This document shows positions 18,199-29,350 of a stretch of DNA of 64,000 bases, piece after piece. Position numbers and translations under genes: made by a program. The stretch spans positions 248,001 to 312,000 of the forward strand of contig NZ_JAKZKS010000001.1 of NCBI RefSeq assembly GCF_022808615.1. Reading direction: 5' to 3'. This DNA is from Bacillus sp. FJAT-47783 (GTDB lineage Bacteria > Bacillota > Bacilli > Bacillales > Aeribacillaceae). The stretch's first letter is position 1. Every line of letters starts with the position of its first letter. The notes under the pieces were generated by a model. It did not search any database. It was not told where the DNA came from and worked only from the letters and a program-made list of their open reading frames with translations.

Positions 18199-18711
18199 TT
18201 ACGCCTCCCCTTTTGGTTTTGCTTTGCCTAAGTATAAGAAACCGTCTTTCACTTTCAAATCATAACGATCTAATGGTGCCGGAGGTGGTGTACCTTGTAC
18301 ATTGTCCCCATTTTTTTCATATAATCCGTTATGACACGGACAAAAGAATTTATTTGGGTTTGCTGGGTCACTATTCCAGTTAACTGTACACCCTAAGTGT
18401 TTACAAATCGGTGAAAGCGCTACAATATCACCGTTATCCGTTTTATAGACCCATGCCGATTTTGGCTCCTCCGATTCGTACCAAGCGTCTTTTTGTTGAA
18501 CCGTAAAGTCAACACGCAATGGTTCCGTTGTCAAATCAGCTTCTTTTACATTAGTATTTACGAAATCCCCGCCTTCTGATGGTTTTAAAACAGGATCAAT
18601 AGCAAAACGGACTAATGGCATAAAAATCCCCGCAGCCATGAAACCGCCTACACCAGTTAGCGTATAGTTTAAAAATTGCCGTCTTGACACACGGTGTTTT
18701 TTCTCGCTCAT
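18199..18711 (-). CDS. qcrA: Menaquinol:cytochrome c reductase, Rieske iron-sulfur subunit
   Basis: 170 residues. A twin-arginine-like N terminus (SRRQFLNYTLTGVGGFMAAG) anchors it, and the Rieske cluster motifs CKHLGC and CPCHNG bind the 2Fe-2S centre. The pair SRRQFL suggests export by Tat. First gene of qcrA-qcrB-qcrC. Confidence 0.96.
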   Translation of the reverse strand: MSEKKHRVSRRQFLNYTLTGVGGFMAAGIFMPLVRFAIDPVLKPSEGGDFVNTNVKEADLTTEPLRVDFTVQQKDAWYESEEPKSAWVYKTDNGDIVALSPICKHLGCTVNWNSDPANPNKFFCPCHNGLYEKNGDNVQGTPPPAPLDRYDLKVKDGFLYLGKAKPKGEA

Positions 18712-18782
18712 CTCTTTTCCCCCCTCTATCTTAGGCTAGTCCCTACGGACATACGATTTACATATAAAACTAGGACATACTC

Positions 18783-18811
18783 ATGATATATCAATCTGTT
18801 TCATTGGTCAA
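18783..18811 (-). promoter_or_regulatory. Promoter of qcrABC
   Basis: Minus-strand TTGACC (18806-18811), a 17-base spacer and TATCAT (18783-18788), about 70 bases before qcrA. Confidence 0.6.
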
Positions 18812-18849
18812 TATTATCCTTGTTGTTAAACATTGTAATGAAAGGGTTT

Positions 18850-19296
18850 TTATGATTTGTTCCAAGATTGTAATAAAATGTTCAAAATTTGTTCGATTTG
18901 ATCTTGAAGAAGCTTTCTTTTTAAATCCGCATCCATATGTTCAAGCGGTACTGTCGGAACCCAAACAATGTCATCTTCCCCCTCTCTCTTCCAATCTTCA
19001 TCACTAGTGAGAAAAATTACATGTTTAAAATGGGGTTTAATCGTAGCTTTCCACTTCTTGAGTTCTTTATCCTTATTTTCTTCCTCATTTTTCAAATATG
19101 TATAAGGTGGTAATAATAAAATTCGCCCTTTTAACTGCCGTTCTAATTCATTGGCTAACGTAAGGACAAACTCCCCTTTTGAAACAACTTGCTTCATCTG
19201 CTCACTAAAGGAAATTGGCACTAATGGTACGACTGCTGTATCTACATATTCTTTTGCTTGAACATACTGATCAATATCTTTTCCTTCCCATTTCAT
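18850..19296 (-). CDS. ypiF: YpiF, DUF2487 protein
   Basis: About 148 residues from an ATG at 19296 (AGGAG 8 bases upstream; GTG at 19305 and ATG at 19302 are crowded against the SD). Soluble; begins MKWEGKDIDQY and has ILLLPPYTY and VIFLTSDEDW. Identified by position before qcrA and general character; function unknown. Confidence 0.75.
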   Translation of the reverse strand: MKWEGKDIDQYVQAKEYVDTAVVPLVPISFSEQMKQVVSKGEFVLTLANELERQLKGRILLLPPYTYLKNEEENKDKELKKWKATIKPHFKHVIFLTSDEDWKREGEDDIVWVPTVPLEHMDADLKRKLLQDQIEQILNILLQSWNKS

Positions 19297-19389
19297 ATAC
19301 ATCACTCCTAATAAGGTAAATTCAAACTGTTTCCATTATAAATGTTTTTACATGGAATGATAAGAGAAAGGATCAAACAACAAAAAATA

Positions 19390-19413
19390 AAGCAACGCAT
19401 ATACGCGTCGCTT
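19390..19413 (-). terminator. ypiB terminator
   Basis: Minus-strand AAGCGACGC, 6-base loop and GCGTTGCTT (one G-U pair), followed by TATTTTTT. It touches the ypiB stop. Confidence 0.7.
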
Positions 19414-19955
19414 CAAAGCTTTAGTAATTGTAATTGTTCTGTTAATTTTTCAAACGCCTCTTTGTCATGACGGTCAAGTGCCTCATCGATTTCTTGTAGT
19501 AGCTTTTCTTTTTGGAATGTTCGAATGGATTCTTCTAATACTCTTTCTGCAATTAAACGATCCTTTTCATTAATGTGTAAATTTCGAGGCTTGAATGGAT
19601 TTTCTTCCAACACAGCTGCATATTCAGGTGAGTTATAGGCGAGTCGGAAATTCAGCTGGATAAACAAATCTTCATCCTTATTTAACCGAATATCGTGAAA
19701 CGATTTTTCCGCATCCGTTGTCATTACATTTTCTTTATAAAACCTAAACGGCACCTCGTCTACGCAGTGAGTGGACATGATGATCCCCCTTGGGCAGTAC
19801 TGGGCATACTCAACAAAATGAACTTTTTCCATTAAAGAGTCATGACTCATTAAATAATTTAAAATCCACACACATTCTCTTCTCTTCAATTGGTAATGAT
19901 TTAAAAACCACCTAATAAAGTCTTTCTTCTCATGAACAGATACAGGGGCTGTCAT
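19413..19955 (-). CDS. ypiB: UPF0302 protein YpiB
   Basis: 180 residues, soluble, with an N-terminal part containing [20 protein letters not shown] and [19 protein letters not shown], and an acidic helical C terminus ([22 protein letters not shown], split by family into UPF0302 plus an IDEAL-type tail). The IDEAL-like tail may bind partner proteins. Function unknown. ypiA lies just upstream. Confidence 0.82.
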   Translation of the reverse strand: MTAPVSVHEKKDFIRWFLNHYQLKRRECVWILNYLMSHDSLMEKVHFVEYAQYCPRGIIMSTHCVDEVPFRFYKENVMTTDAEKSFHDIRLNKDEDLFIQLNFRLAYNSPEYAAVLEENPFKPRNLHINEKDRLIAERVLEESIRTFQKEKLLQEIDEALDRHDKEAFEKLTEQLQLLKL

Positions 19956-20034
19956 ACGAAATCCCTCCTCTGCTTTCTCAATTATTCCTTAACTCTTTAA
20001 TTCAACAAAGCCATCTTAAATCCCTTTCAAATTT

Positions 20035-21306
20035 TCATGAAAAATTGTCGTCTAACTGCATCAATATATCCTGAACTTCAACATTTGTCTGATCTTGCTG
20101 TAATAATTTCTCAAAAAGCTCCTTTGCACGTTTCCGATCTCCTTCTTCTAACATGAAAAACGCATAATCATGTAAAAAGTCTAGATCTTCTTTGAAAAAA
20201 GTATATGCACGTTGGTAATGGTTTAATGCATCTGAATATTGTTCCATCTCTTTATAAGCATTCGCTAAATTCCAATCAAATTTTGGATCGTACTCATCAT
20301 ACTTTGTCATAATCTCTGTGAGTGTATCAACAGTATCTTCATACTTTCCAATTGCGTTATAAAAATTTGTAACCGTTATTGCGGCTTCAATAAAACCTGG
20401 ATCTAACGCTAATGCTTCCCGTAAAAATTGCTCCGCTTCTTCATTTTTTTGGAGCTTTAAGGCTATTTTCCCACCGTAATACAATAGTTCTTTATTAAAT
20501 TCATCATACTTTTTTCCCTCTTGAACGGTTTGAAAACTTTCCAAAAGCATTCCCTCGTTTTCGTAGCTTTTCGCAAGCGGCAAATAGACGGATGTAAATT
20601 CAGGATCCATTTCCTTTACTCGTTCTAATTGCGTGATGGCTGTTTGGTAATATTCGGCTTGTAATGCCGTTAAACCATAACCAAATCGCGTGTGTATATC
20701 TTCTTGTTTTTCAATTCCCTTTTGATAATGTTCGATTGACTCTTCAAACTGACCATTAGCACTTAATGATTCGGCTAACCGATTATGAATATTAATATTT
20801 GATACTTCGTCCATTTCCTGTAAAACCGTCTCATAATATGCGATCGCCTTTTTATATTTTCCTAAATGAAAATAAAGCTCACCTAACGCGAAATCAATCA
20901 CCTTTTCATCAGGAATGATACGCTTTGCCTCAAGCAGCTTTTGTTCACTTACTTCAGACAGCCCTTGAAGCTGATATAAATCCGCCAATAAAACGAGACA
21001 CCGCGGATATGCTGGATTGGAAGAATCAATCGTATTTAATAATTGAATCACTCGCTCTTCTTCGTCCAATTCCATATAAATTTCAGCTAATAATAACGTA
21101 ATATCTGACTCTTCAGGATATAATAAATGCAAGTCTTCTAAAATTTGTTGCGCTCGTTCTACCATTCCCCACTGAAAATAAAAATCCGCTACATAGAACT
21201 TTTCTTCATCATGTAAATTTTTCTCCAACCGTTCAAGGTTTTTTAGTCCTTCTTCTGTGCGACCTCCCTCAACAAGTTGGATTGCATCCATTAATGCTTG
21301 ATTCAA
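20035..21306 (-). CDS. ypiA: Tetratricopeptide repeat protein YpiA
   Basis: About 423 residues made of roughly a dozen TPR units (for example FALGELYFHLGKYKKAIAYY and NLANAYKEMEQYSDALNHYQ), no membrane segment. The TTG at 21306 has AAAGGG 11 bases before it; an ATG at 21291 is an alternative. TPRs mediate protein contacts; the partner is unknown. Confidence 0.85.
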   Translation of the reverse strand: MNQALMDAIQLVEGGRTEEGLKNLERLEKNLHDEEKFYVADFYFQWGMVERAQQILEDLHLLYPEESDITLLLAEIYMELDEEERVIQLLNTIDSSNPAYPRCLVLLADLYQLQGLSEVSEQKLLEAKRIIPDEKVIDFALGELYFHLGKYKKAIAYYETVLQEMDEVSNINIHNRLAESLSANGQFEESIEHYQKGIEKQEDIHTRFGYGLTALQAEYYQTAITQLERVKEMDPEFTSVYLPLAKSYENEGMLLESFQTVQEGKKYDEFNKELLYYGGKIALKLQKNEEAEQFLREALALDPGFIEAAITVTNFYNAIGKYEDTVDTLTEIMTKYDEYDPKFDWNLANAYKEMEQYSDALNHYQRAYTFFKEDLDFLHDYAFFMLEEGDRKRAKELFEKLLQQDQTNVEVQDILMQLDDNFS

Positions 21307-21330
21307 AATGAAACGACCCTTTCTTCCATT

Positions 21331-22242
21331 TTATTTACTAGTGGTTGTTTGGAGCTGAAACCGACCTGGTTGAAGTGACGAAATCTCCTTCCCAGCACCA
21401 GGGCGGAAAAAGATTTGCTCCCCCGCCTTTAAAACGGCCCCATTATGCACAATGACTTCTGGAATATGATTATCATAATCCACAAGGCGATTTTGTTCAA
21501 CTATCTCGATTTCGTCAGAATAATTGTATAAGTTATAATTCACTTTTGCTCCGGAACGAACGCTCCCTCTTTCTGGATATAAACCAATTTTCATAAGAAC
21601 ATCCTTTGAGAGAGGTTCGTGCTCACGTGGGCAAGATACGATCGATAAAAGTTTATGGCTTCTCATAATGTTTGTCCACTTCTTTTGAAATGACTTAAAG
21701 GGAATTTCGGAATCGATTTGAGGAAAAATAGCAATTTGTTGCGGAAATAATACATCACGAATCCACCCCCACGGAGTTTGGTCGATTTCGTGTAAACAAT
21801 CAATATTGACAATAACAAGCGGAACTTTTAATCGTTTACAACACCGTATAAAAGACGGGGTAAGCTTTTTAATTGGCACCCTTACAGCGATGAGAAAATC
21901 AATCGGTGAGTTTAATAATTTATTTCGTTGTTCGTTTAATTTTTTTTCGATTTCACGCTCAAACTTCACATCTACAACAGAAATATACGTTGTACACCCT
22001 TTTAATAATAATTTTTCTTTCATCACCTTTTTAAATTGGGTAAAAGATCGTACGTGTCTAAGGGATTCATCTATAAAAATATTACCAGGTGTTAAAATAT
22101 ACGAATTCCCGTTCATTCTCATGTATAAGAATTTAGATAACGCATTATCAATACAACGAAATTCGTTTCCTTCTATTAAAATAGAGCGTTTCCTATAACC
22201 GCCAGTTTCATACATTTGAACATCGTCAATAATGTAAGGCAC
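21331..22242 (-). CDS. Unrecognised 303-residue protein between ypiA and aroA
   Basis: Likely start GTG at 22242 (AAAGGGTG 8 bases before; an in-frame TTG at 22275 has no SD). I do not recognise the family. It is soluble, without signal peptide or membrane helix. It has a hydrophobic beta-strand series (FLIAVRVPIKK, VPLVIVNIDCLHEI), two adjacent cysteines (FIRCCKRL) and a C-terminal glycine/proline segment (VHNGAVLKAGEQIFFRPGAG). Possibly an alpha/beta fold. It starts an SD-bearing group with ypiA (24 bases apart) and is absent from this position in B. subtilis. Confidence 0.6.
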   Translation of the reverse strand: MPYIIDDVQMYETGGYRKRSILIEGNEFRCIDNALSKFLYMRMNGNSYILTPGNIFIDESLRHVRSFTQFKKVMKEKLLLKGCTTYISVVDVKFEREIEKKLNEQRNKLLNSPIDFLIAVRVPIKKLTPSFIRCCKRLKVPLVIVNIDCLHEIDQTPWGWIRDVLFPQQIAIFPQIDSEIPFKSFQKKWTNIMRSHKLLSIVSCPREHEPLSKDVLMKIGLYPERGSVRSGAKVNYNLYNYSDEIEIVEQNRLVDYDNHIPEVIVHNGAVLKAGEQIFFRPGAGKEISSLQPGRFQLQTTTSK

Positions 22243-22338
22243 AGATCCCACACCCTTTATAACTTGTCTTATCAATAGCTATGAAAAAAGTGTACAAGTT
22301 ATGAGTGAAACAGATGCAGGAAATCAAAAAATACAAAA

Positions 22339-22369
22339 AGCCGATACCCATGTGATACTGGAATCGGCT
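22339..22369 (-). terminator. Terminator of the aromatic supraoperon
   Basis: AGCCGAT and ATCGGCT pair around a 17-base loop; minus-strand TTTTTGTATTTTTT follows. It lies after aroA. Confidence 0.7.
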
Positions 22370-22389
22370 ACCTTTTTATCATCTTTAAT

Positions 22390-23682
22390 CTATTGTTTAC
22401 TTAACCTTTTCAAGTGATCAAAAAATAATGGGTACGATACGTTGATGGCCTCGAAATTTTCAAGTTCGATCGACTCTTCACAAATAAGACTTGCGATCCC
22501 TAGCATCATGCCGATTCGATGGTCTCCATGACTTGAAACTTTCACACCACCTTTTAATGGTGTACGTCCATGAATAATCATTCCATCATCTGTTGCTTCA
22601 ATGTTTGCTCCTAATTTTCTTAATTCTCCTACGACTGTATCAATCCGGTTCGTTTCTTTCACTTTCAATTCTTCAGCATCTTTAATCACCGTTTGACCGT
22701 CAGCTTGAGTAGCTAATAAAGCGATGATTGGAATTTCATCAATTAATTTCGGAATCATTTCTCCACTAATTTCCGTACCGACAAGTTGGGACGTTTGAAC
22801 AGTTAAATCAGCTAAAGGCTCAGAATGATAACCTTTTTCTTCTATGAAGATAGACGCTCTCATATTTTTCATGACTTCGATAATTCCTGCTCGAGTTGGA
22901 TTAACGCCGACATTTTTTAAAGTAATGCTACTATTTGGAACGATGGCAGCTGCGACTAAGAAGAATGCAGCTGAAGATATATCTCCTGGCACATAAACAT
23001 CTGTTGCTTTTAAAGCTTGTCCACCATGTATAGAAACAGAAGTATCGCTTACTTCAATATCCACGCCAAATGCCTGTAACATTCTTTCCGTATGGTCACG
23101 AGATTTATACGGTTCTTCAACTGTTGTCACACCTTCTGCTTGTATACCAGCTAACAAAATTGCCGATTTTACTTGGGCGCTTGCAACAGGGGACGAATAA
23201 TGAATTGCCGATAGCCCACCCCCCCGTAATGATAATGGTGTATAACGGCCATGTTCTCTTCCGTCAATTTTCGCACCCATTTTACGAAGCGGGACAGTCA
23301 CACGGTCCATAGGCCTTTTCGCAATCGAATCATCCCCTATAATCGCGCAATGAAAAGGAAGACCTGCTAATATTCCAAGCATTAACCGAGTCGTTGTCCC
23401 AGAATTTCCAACATCTAAAATGTGTTTTGGTTCTTGTAACCCTTCAAATCCTCTCCCATGGACAATTACAGAATCACCTTCTTGCATGATGTCAACACCC
23501 AATTTTTGAAAGCAGGAAATCGTGCTTAAACAATCTTCTCCTGTTAAAAAGTTTTCAATTTTTGTTTTCCCATTTGCGATTGCCCCAAACATGACAGCAC
23601 GGTGAGAAATTGACTTATCACCTGGAACTTGAATTTCACCGCGTAAACTTTGTTGTTTTGATAATTTTACTATGTCTAACAC
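22390..23682 (-). CDS. aroA: 3-phosphoshikimate 1-carboxyvinyltransferase (EPSP synthase)
   Basis: 430 residues starting at GTG 23682, 6 bases after GAGGTG; the longer frame upstream lies inside tyrA. Family motifs: [50 protein letters not shown] and the [11 protein letters not shown] segment. It makes EPSP from shikimate-3-phosphate and PEP. B. subtilis calls it aroE. Last gene of the aromatic supraoperon, starting just past the tyrA stop. Confidence 0.95.
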   Translation of the reverse strand: MLDIVKLSKQQSLRGEIQVPGDKSISHRAVMFGAIANGKTKIENFLTGEDCLSTISCFQKLGVDIMQEGDSVIVHGRGFEGLQEPKHILDVGNSGTTTRLMLGILAGLPFHCAIIGDDSIAKRPMDRVTVPLRKMGAKIDGREHGRYTPLSLRGGGLSAIHYSSPVASAQVKSAILLAGIQAEGVTTVEEPYKSRDHTERMLQAFGVDIEVSDTSVSIHGGQALKATDVYVPGDISSAAFFLVAAAIVPNSSITLKNVGVNPTRAGIIEVMKNMRASIFIEEKGYHSEPLADLTVQTSQLVGTEISGEMIPKLIDEIPIIALLATQADGQTVIKDAEELKVKETNRIDTVVGELRKLGANIEATDDGMIIHGRTPLKGGVKVSSHGDHRIGMMLGIASLICEESIELENFEAINVSYPLFFDHLKRLSKQ

Positions 23683-23695
23683 CTTTGTCACCTCA

Positions 23696-24799
23696 TTATT
23701 CATCAATAAACGTTTCATAACTAGAGTAGTTTTGAATACATTGTTTAGCACGTTCTCGATCACGTTCTGATTGAAAGCTAATACGGAGAACTCCATATAT
23801 TTCCTCTCGCGTTTCCATTATCCGAATGTTCGTAATGCTAATTTGTTCTTTCGCCAAATATCCAGTGATTTCTGAAATAACACCAGGGTAATCCGGAACG
23901 TCTACATATAAATCATAAAACGAAGGAATGGCACCTTTTTGACGTTCTGGTAAACCATCGCGAAATGACTTTGCTTTTTCAAAATATGTATAAATATCTG
24001 AGCCTTTTTGACTCAATACATATTCTTTTAAACGCTTCATCTCTTCAATCCAGTCATCGAACAATTCCGAGATAACAACATCGTTTTGTAATAGTATATC
24101 ACGCCACATCGTTGGATTGCTTGAGGCAATTCTCGTGATATCACGAAACCCACCAGCAGCCATCCGCTTTAACAGTGGTAATTGCTCTTCATTCTTTTCT
24201 GCTTGATGAACGAGACTTGCAGCGATGATATGCGGAAAATGACTAATGATTCCCGTAATAAGATCATGCTCATTCGGATTCATGACAACAAATTTCGCAT
24301 TCGTTCCTTTCAATAAATGCTTTAACGATTCAACATTGTTATTAAGCTCATTACTTGTTGGCGTTAATATATAAAATGCATTTTCGAATAAATGTGCTTT
24401 CGCCGCTACAACACCTGATTTATGACTTCCTGCCATTGGATGTCCGCCAATGAACGTTACATCCTTTGGCAATACTTCCAATGCATGTTCAACAATTTTC
24501 TGTTTGGTGCTCCCAACATCTGTAATGATTATATTCTTCTTTAATTGTATTTCCCTTAGTGAGTTTAAAACGGTAAGTGTTTGTTGAACAGGTGTTGAAA
24601 TGATAATAAAATCAGCCTGTTCTGCCCCGTAACGCATATCATCCGTCGCTTCATTGACGACGTTTAATACGCGTGCCATTTTCCTTTGCTTTTCATGAAT
24701 ATCATACCCGATAATACGGCATGTTGGATGAGCTTTTTTAATCGCTAGAGCAATGGAACCACCTATTAATCCGAGTCCGATTACAAATATATTTTTCAT
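23696..24799 (-). CDS. tyrA: Prephenate dehydrogenase
   Basis: 367 residues from the ATG 6 bases after AAGGTG. Rossmann motif [17 protein letters not shown] at the N terminus, conserved [13 protein letters not shown], and a C-terminal ACT domain ([19 protein letters not shown]) consistent with feedback by tyrosine. Product: 4-hydroxyphenylpyruvate. Confidence 0.95.
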   Translation of the reverse strand: MKNIFVIGLGLIGGSIALAIKKAHPTCRIIGYDIHEKQRKMARVLNVVNEATDDMRYGAEQADFIIISTPVQQTLTVLNSLREIQLKKNIIITDVGSTKQKIVEHALEVLPKDVTFIGGHPMAGSHKSGVVAAKAHLFENAFYILTPTSNELNNNVESLKHLLKGTNAKFVVMNPNEHDLITGIISHFPHIIAASLVHQAEKNEEQLPLLKRMAAGGFRDITRIASSNPTMWRDILLQNDVVISELFDDWIEEMKRLKEYVLSQKGSDIYTYFEKAKSFRDGLPERQKGAIPSFYDLYVDVPDYPGVISEITGYLAKEQISITNIRIMETREEIYGVLRISFQSERDRERAKQCIQNYSSYETFIDE

Positions 24800-24835
24800 C
24801 TTTATCACCTTAGAAGAGAATGGGTATATATCTAA

Positions 24836-24859
24836 AAAAGAGGTGAATACACCTCTTTT
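24836..24859 (-). terminator. Hairpin terminator between hisC and tyrA
   Basis: AAAAGAGGTG, loop and CACCTCTTTT form a perfect 10-bp stem, with TTTTTTAG on the minus strand. It overlaps the hisC stop and precedes tyrA by about 30 bases, so it may split the supraoperon. Confidence 0.7.
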
Positions 24860-25937
24860 AGATAAGTTGTTTTAAGTGTTCAATTATTTCTTCGTTTTGT
24901 TCCTTTGATCCAACCGTAATTCGCAATGAGGTCGGAAAGCCTAATGCTTTTCCAGAACGAACAATATAGCCTTTTTTCAATAACGCTTCAAATAGTTCCT
25001 GACCGTCTTTTTTAAAATCAATTAAAATAAAGTTTCCTTGCGAAGGATAATAGTTTAATTGGTACTCTTCACAAAAGTCATAATATTGCTCTAGGCCTTT
25101 TTGGTTTTCTTTCCGACAATAATCGATAAATGCTTGATCATCAAGGGCAACAGATGCTGCAAGCTGTGCTAAAGCATTCGTATTAAACGGCTCACGAGCC
25201 GGTTCAATTTCTTGAATAATTTTTTCATGACTAATTCCATAACCAATCCGTAATGCTGCTAACCCATATGCTTTCGAAAAAGTACGTAAGATCATCACAT
25301 TTTCATACGTATTTAGATAGGATATGGAACGTGGATAGTCCTCTTTTGTTACATATTCAAAATAAGCTTCGTCTAATACGACTAATACGTGTTTAGGAAC
25401 TTGATCTAAAAATGCTTGAATTCTTTCTTCTTCAATATAAGCACCTGTAGGATTATTTGGATTACAAATCCATACAATTTTGGTCTGTTCATCTATCGCG
25501 TTAAGCATCGACTGTAAATCATGCTCACCATTTATAAGAGGGATTTCGCGAATTTCCGCTCCCTCAATGACTGCGTTATGTTTATATTGAGGGAATGTCG
25601 GAGTCGCCATAACAGTATTTGTCCCTTGTTTTAAATACGATCTACAAATAATTTGAACGACTTCATCCGAGCCATTTCCAAAAATAAGTTGCTTTTCTCC
25701 TACTCCTAAATGTTTTGCAAGCTTTGTCCTTAATTGAGCAGCATACCCGTCTGGGTAGATCGCCATTTCATTTAAACGTTTCATAATTGCTTGTTTAACG
25801 TGTTCTGAACATCCAAAAGGATTTTCATTCGACGCAAGCTTTACTACTTTTTTTAAATTGAATTCTTTTTTCACTTCATCAATCGGTTTTCCCGGTTGAT
25901 AGGGCTTCAACTCTTTCAACTGTTCCTTGATTATCAT
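24858..25937 (-). CDS. hisC: Histidinol-phosphate / aromatic aminotransferase
   Basis: 359 residues from the ATG with GAGGTG 6 bases before. Class II PLP fold: [25 protein letters not shown] and the PLP lysine in [15 protein letters not shown]. In this operon position it transaminates phenylpyruvate and hydroxyphenylpyruvate as well as histidinol phosphate. Its first 59 bases overlap the 3' end of trpA. Confidence 0.94.
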   Translation of the reverse strand: MIIKEQLKELKPYQPGKPIDEVKKEFNLKKVVKLASNENPFGCSEHVKQAIMKRLNEMAIYPDGYAAQLRTKLAKHLGVGEKQLIFGNGSDEVVQIICRSYLKQGTNTVMATPTFPQYKHNAVIEGAEIREIPLINGEHDLQSMLNAIDEQTKIVWICNPNNPTGAYIEEERIQAFLDQVPKHVLVVLDEAYFEYVTKEDYPRSISYLNTYENVMILRTFSKAYGLAALRIGYGISHEKIIQEIEPAREPFNTNALAQLAASVALDDQAFIDYCRKENQKGLEQYYDFCEEYQLNYYPSQGNFILIDFKKDGQELFEALLKKGYIVRSGKALGFPTSLRITVGSKEQNEEIIEHLKQLI

Positions 25938-26754
25938 GTAGGGCACCTCTTTCATCCTTTGAGCTTAACAATTCGTGCAAATACTTCTCAAACTGTAAGA
26001 GGCCTTCTCGCTTTAGCGAAGCATTTTGAATCGATGGTATTAACTCCTCGATTTTTCGAATAATGGCACTTCCAATAACAACCCCATCGGATATTTGATT
26101 GAATGTTTCGACATGTTCATGTTTAGAAATGCCAAACCCAACAACAACTGGTACGTTGCTTAACGTTTTTACTTTGTGTAGAAACGTTTGAATATTTTTC
26201 TCAAACTTCGATCGCTCCCCTGTAACACCTAGTGAGGATACACAATATAAAAATCCAGTTGCACTTTTAGCAATCATCTCGATTCGACTATCCGATGTGG
26301 GTGCGACTAATGAAATATAGTCGATCATATTTTCTTTACATTGTTCGCGTAACGTTTCACTTTCTTCAAAAGGTAAATCAGGAATTAATAAGCCATCAAT
26401 TTCATTTTGTCGCATTAAAGCAAAAAAGCGATTTGTTCCTAATTTTAACACAGGATTGAAATAAGTAAAGAGGATAATCGGAATTTTCACACCATTTTCT
26501 TTTAATTTTTTTCCGAGCATAATTGCCTTTTCAATATTCATTCCCTGCTTTCGTGCTCTACTTGATGCACGCTGAATAACAGGGCCATCTGCTAGAGGAT
26601 CTGAATATGGGACTCCAAGCTCTAAAACGGTTGCACCCGCTTTTTGAAGAGAAAGAGCTATTTGGATAGTATCACCTTCTGAAGGATCGCCTGCCATAAT
26701 AAATGGAATAAAGTGTTTTCGATTAACGATATATTTGCTCGTACTCTTTGTCAA
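25879..26754 (-). CDS. trpA: Tryptophan synthase alpha chain
   Basis: 291 residues; TTG start with GGAGGG 7 bases upstream. Catalytic Glu and Asp lie in [25 protein letters not shown] and [10 protein letters not shown] bind the phosphate. It cleaves indole-glycerol phosphate. About 20 residues longer than B. subtilis TrpA, and the extra C-terminal part is translated through the start of hisC in another frame. It overlaps trpB by 32 bases. Confidence 0.95.
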   Translation of the reverse strand: MTKSTSKYIVNRKHFIPFIMAGDPSEGDTIQIALSLQKAGATVLELGVPYSDPLADGPVIQRASSRARKQGMNIEKAIMLGKKLKENGVKIPIILFTYFNPVLKLGTNRFFALMRQNEIDGLLIPDLPFEESETLREQCKENMIDYISLVAPTSDSRIEMIAKSATGFLYCVSSLGVTGERSKFEKNIQTFLHKVKTLSNVPVVVGFGISKHEHVETFNQISDGVVIGSAIIRKIEELIPSIQNASLKREGLLQFEKYLHELLSSKDERGALHDNQGTVERVEALSTGKTD

Positions 26755-27946
26755 CGATCATCCCTCCCTTGAACTTCTCCATTAACGTGTGAACATCCTT
26801 GTCCCCGCGACCCGATAAACAAATTAATATCGTTTTCTTTTTGTCCATTTCTTTTGCTAGCTTCATCGCACAAGCAACAGCATGTGCTGACTCAATCGCC
26901 GCTAAAATTCCTTCTGTTCGATTTAAGGTGATAATAGCCTGCAGCGCTTCATCGTCCGTTACATGCTCATATTGGACACGGCTTGTAGAAGCTAAATAAG
27001 CATGCTCAGGTCCAACTCCCGGATAGTCTAGGCCCGCCGAAACCGAGTATGGTTCAATAATTTGCCCATATTCGTCTTGCAATAAGTACGTTAATGATCC
27101 ATGTATAACACCTTTTGTTCCCTTTGTAATTGTCGAGGCATGTTGTTGTGTTTCGACTCCTTTTCCACCTGCTTCAACACCGATAAGCTTTACGTTCTCA
27201 TTTAAAAAGGCTGTGAACATCCCGATCGCATTGCTTCCACCGCCAACACATGCCACTACGGTATCTGGTAATCGGTTTGTTTTTTGTAGAAATTGCTCCT
27301 TTGCCTCATCTCCTATTACGCGCTGAAATTCCCGAACCATATACGGATAGGGGTGAGGACCAACTACTGATCCAATCATATAAAAATGATCTTCACAATG
27401 AGCGACCCAATAGCGAATCGCTTCATTTGTTGCATCTTTAAGTGTTTGATTTCCACTTGTAACAGGGATCACTTCAGCTCCTAATAACTTCATGCGAAAA
27501 ACATTCAGGCTTTGACGTTTGACGTCCTCTTCACCCATAAACACTTTACATTGTAAACCGAATTTTGCGGCAACGGTTGCCGCTGCTACCCCGTGTTGTC
27601 CCGCTCCGGTTTCTGCGATGATTTTCGTTTTCCCCATTCGTTTAGCAAGCAATGCCTGTCCAATAGCATTGTTGATTTTATGTGCTCCGGTATGGTTTAA
27701 ATCCTCCCGTTTTAAATAAATGTTGGCACCACCTAATTCCCTTGTGAGCCCATCTGCATATGTTAATGTCGTTGGACGACCAGAGTATTCTTTTAATAAC
27801 CGTTTGTATTCATCAAGAAAGGAAGGATCTTGTAATGCTCCGTGTAACGCTTCTTCAATTTCAAATAAAGGCTGCATTAATGTTTCAGGAACGTAGCGCC
27901 CGCCAAACTCTCCAAATCTACCAAATGTATCCGGAAATATTGTCAC
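26723..27946 (-). CDS. trpB: Tryptophan synthase beta chain
   Basis: 407 residues, GTG start after AAGGGTG, overlapping trpF by 4 bases. PLP lysine in [15 protein letters not shown], cofactor glycine loop [21 protein letters not shown] near the N terminus. Joins serine and indole to give tryptophan; forms the alpha2-beta2 complex with TrpA. Confidence 0.96.
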   Translation of the reverse strand: MTIFPDTFGRFGEFGGRYVPETLMQPLFEIEEALHGALQDPSFLDEYKRLLKEYSGRPTTLTYADGLTRELGGANIYLKREDLNHTGAHKINNAIGQALLAKRMGKTKIIAETGAGQHGVAAATVAAKFGLQCKVFMGEEDVKRQSLNVFRMKLLGAEVIPVTSGNQTLKDATNEAIRYWVAHCEDHFYMIGSVVGPHPYPYMVREFQRVIGDEAKEQFLQKTNRLPDTVVACVGGGSNAIGMFTAFLNENVKLIGVEAGGKGVETQQHASTITKGTKGVIHGSLTYLLQDEYGQIIEPYSVSAGLDYPGVGPEHAYLASTSRVQYEHVTDDEALQAIITLNRTEGILAAIESAHAVACAMKLAKEMDKKKTILICLSGRGDKDVHTLMEKFKGGMIVDKEYEQIYR

Positions 27947-28587
27947 GATTTTTTCACCCTTTCAAGAAAACCTTTTATTCGATTCAGATCTTTTCTTTGA
28001 TTTGATTCCACTCCGCTTGCAAGGTCAATTCCTTGCACACCTTTTTGTAGTAAATATTCTACATTTTCTTCGTTAATTCCCCCTGCAATAAAAAGTTGTT
28101 TCCTTTCTTTTTTTGCAACGGAGATATATTGTGTTACATCAGACCAGTCAAAAGAGATGCCTGTTCCTCCCCACATACCTTTTACTTGACTATCAATGAC
28201 AAAACCATCAACAAATGAACAAAATTTTTTCATATCTTCGACTACATCTTTTTTATAATGAAGAGCTTTCCATACTTGTTTTCCGGTCGTCTTTTTTACC
28301 GCATCGACAAATGAAGGCGATTCGATTCCATGAAGTTGAATGACATCAAGGGGAACAGATTGAATGATCGACTCCACCTCCTTCAGATTCGGATTAACAA
28401 AGACGCCAACGCTCTTTGTTCGATTTACGTTTGATACATTTTTTAACCAATTCGCTACATCTTTTGGTTTTACGTACCGTTTACTTTCTGCAAAAATAAA
28501 TCCGATGTAGTCTACTCCTACTTTCACAGTCGTTTGAACGTCCTGTAAAGATTGATTTCCACAAATTTTAACGTATGGACTTTTCAT
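27943..28587 (-). CDS. trpF: Phosphoribosylanthranilate isomerase
   Basis: 214 residues starting at the ATG 6 bases after GGAGAGG. TIM-barrel family motifs [11 protein letters not shown] (catalytic Cys), [20 protein letters not shown] and LASGVE. Overlaps trpC by about 20 bases. Confidence 0.95.
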   Translation of the reverse strand: MKSPYVKICGNQSLQDVQTTVKVGVDYIGFIFAESKRYVKPKDVANWLKNVSNVNRTKSVGVFVNPNLKEVESIIQSVPLDVIQLHGIESPSFVDAVKKTTGKQVWKALHYKKDVVEDMKKFCSFVDGFVIDSQVKGMWGGTGISFDWSDVTQYISVAKKERKQLFIAGGINEENVEYLLQKGVQGIDLASGVESNQRKDLNRIKGFLERVKKS

Positions 28588-29350
28588 TACTTTCCTCTCC
28601 AAATAATTGATAAATTGCTCGTTGTTGATCCGGTTTTTTCATCAATGATTCCCCGACTAATACCGCATTTGCCCCGTATGAGTGAACAGTATCTAAATCT
28701 TGTCGTGTAAAAATACCGCTCTCACTTACGATTAACACATCTTCACGAATTTCAGATATCATTTCTTTCGTATGATGAATGGATGTATCAAATGTCGTTA
28801 AATCGCGATTATTAATCCCAATCATTTCGGGTACGAATTGATCAAGGACTCCTTGTAGAGAATCTTTTGAATGGACTTCAACGAGCACATCTAAATTTAA
28901 CGCTTTTGCTTCCGTATACATTTTTTTTAATTTTTTTGGTGTTAGAGCTTCAGCGATCAGTAAGATCGCATCTGCCCCAATTTGTTTTGATTCAACAATT
29001 TGTTTTTCATCGATAATAAAGTCTTTTCTTAATACTGGAAGTTGAACAAGTTCTTTCACTTGGCGAATATAAGATTTTGACCCTTGAAAAAACGTTTCAT
29101 CTGTTAATACGGATAGACAATCTGCTCCGCCATTCTCATAGCTTCTTGCAATTTGGCGATGGTCAAATGATGTTTTAATAACACCTTTTGAGGGCGATGC
29201 TTTCTTAATTTCTGCAATTAACCCAACTGTTCGATTCGGCTTTTTTAACGCCTCATAAAAGGAGCGGTGATCTGTTTTTAAATCCTCAGCCCTTTCCACC
29301 TTTATCGCTTTTACTTCTTCACGCTTGACTCGAAGTATTTCTTTAAGCAT
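28568..29350 (-). CDS. trpC: Indole-3-glycerol phosphate synthase
   Basis: 260 residues; ATG overlaps the trpD stop by 8 bases, GGAAG upstream. Motifs LIAEIKKASPSKGVI (catalytic Lys and Glu), LPVLRKDFIID, GINNRDL and VSESGIF. Not fused to trpF, as in other bacilli. Confidence 0.96.
   Translation of the reverse strand: MLKEILRVKREEVKAIKVERAEDLKTDHRSFYEALKKPNRTVGLIAEIKKASPSKGVIKTSFDHRQIARSYENGGADCLSVLTDETFFQGSKSYIRQVKELVQLPVLRKDFIIDEKQIVESKQIGADAILLIAEALTPKKLKKMYTEAKALNLDVLVEVHSKDSLQGVLDQFVPEMIGINNRDLTTFDTSIHHTKEMISEIREDVLIVSESGIFTRQDLDTVHSYGANAVLVGESLMKKPDQQRAIYQLFGEESNEKSIR

Noticed and set aside
23683-23796. N-terminal extension of aroA
   Set aside because: Lies inside tyrA in another frame; GTG at 23682 has the proper SD and family N terminus.
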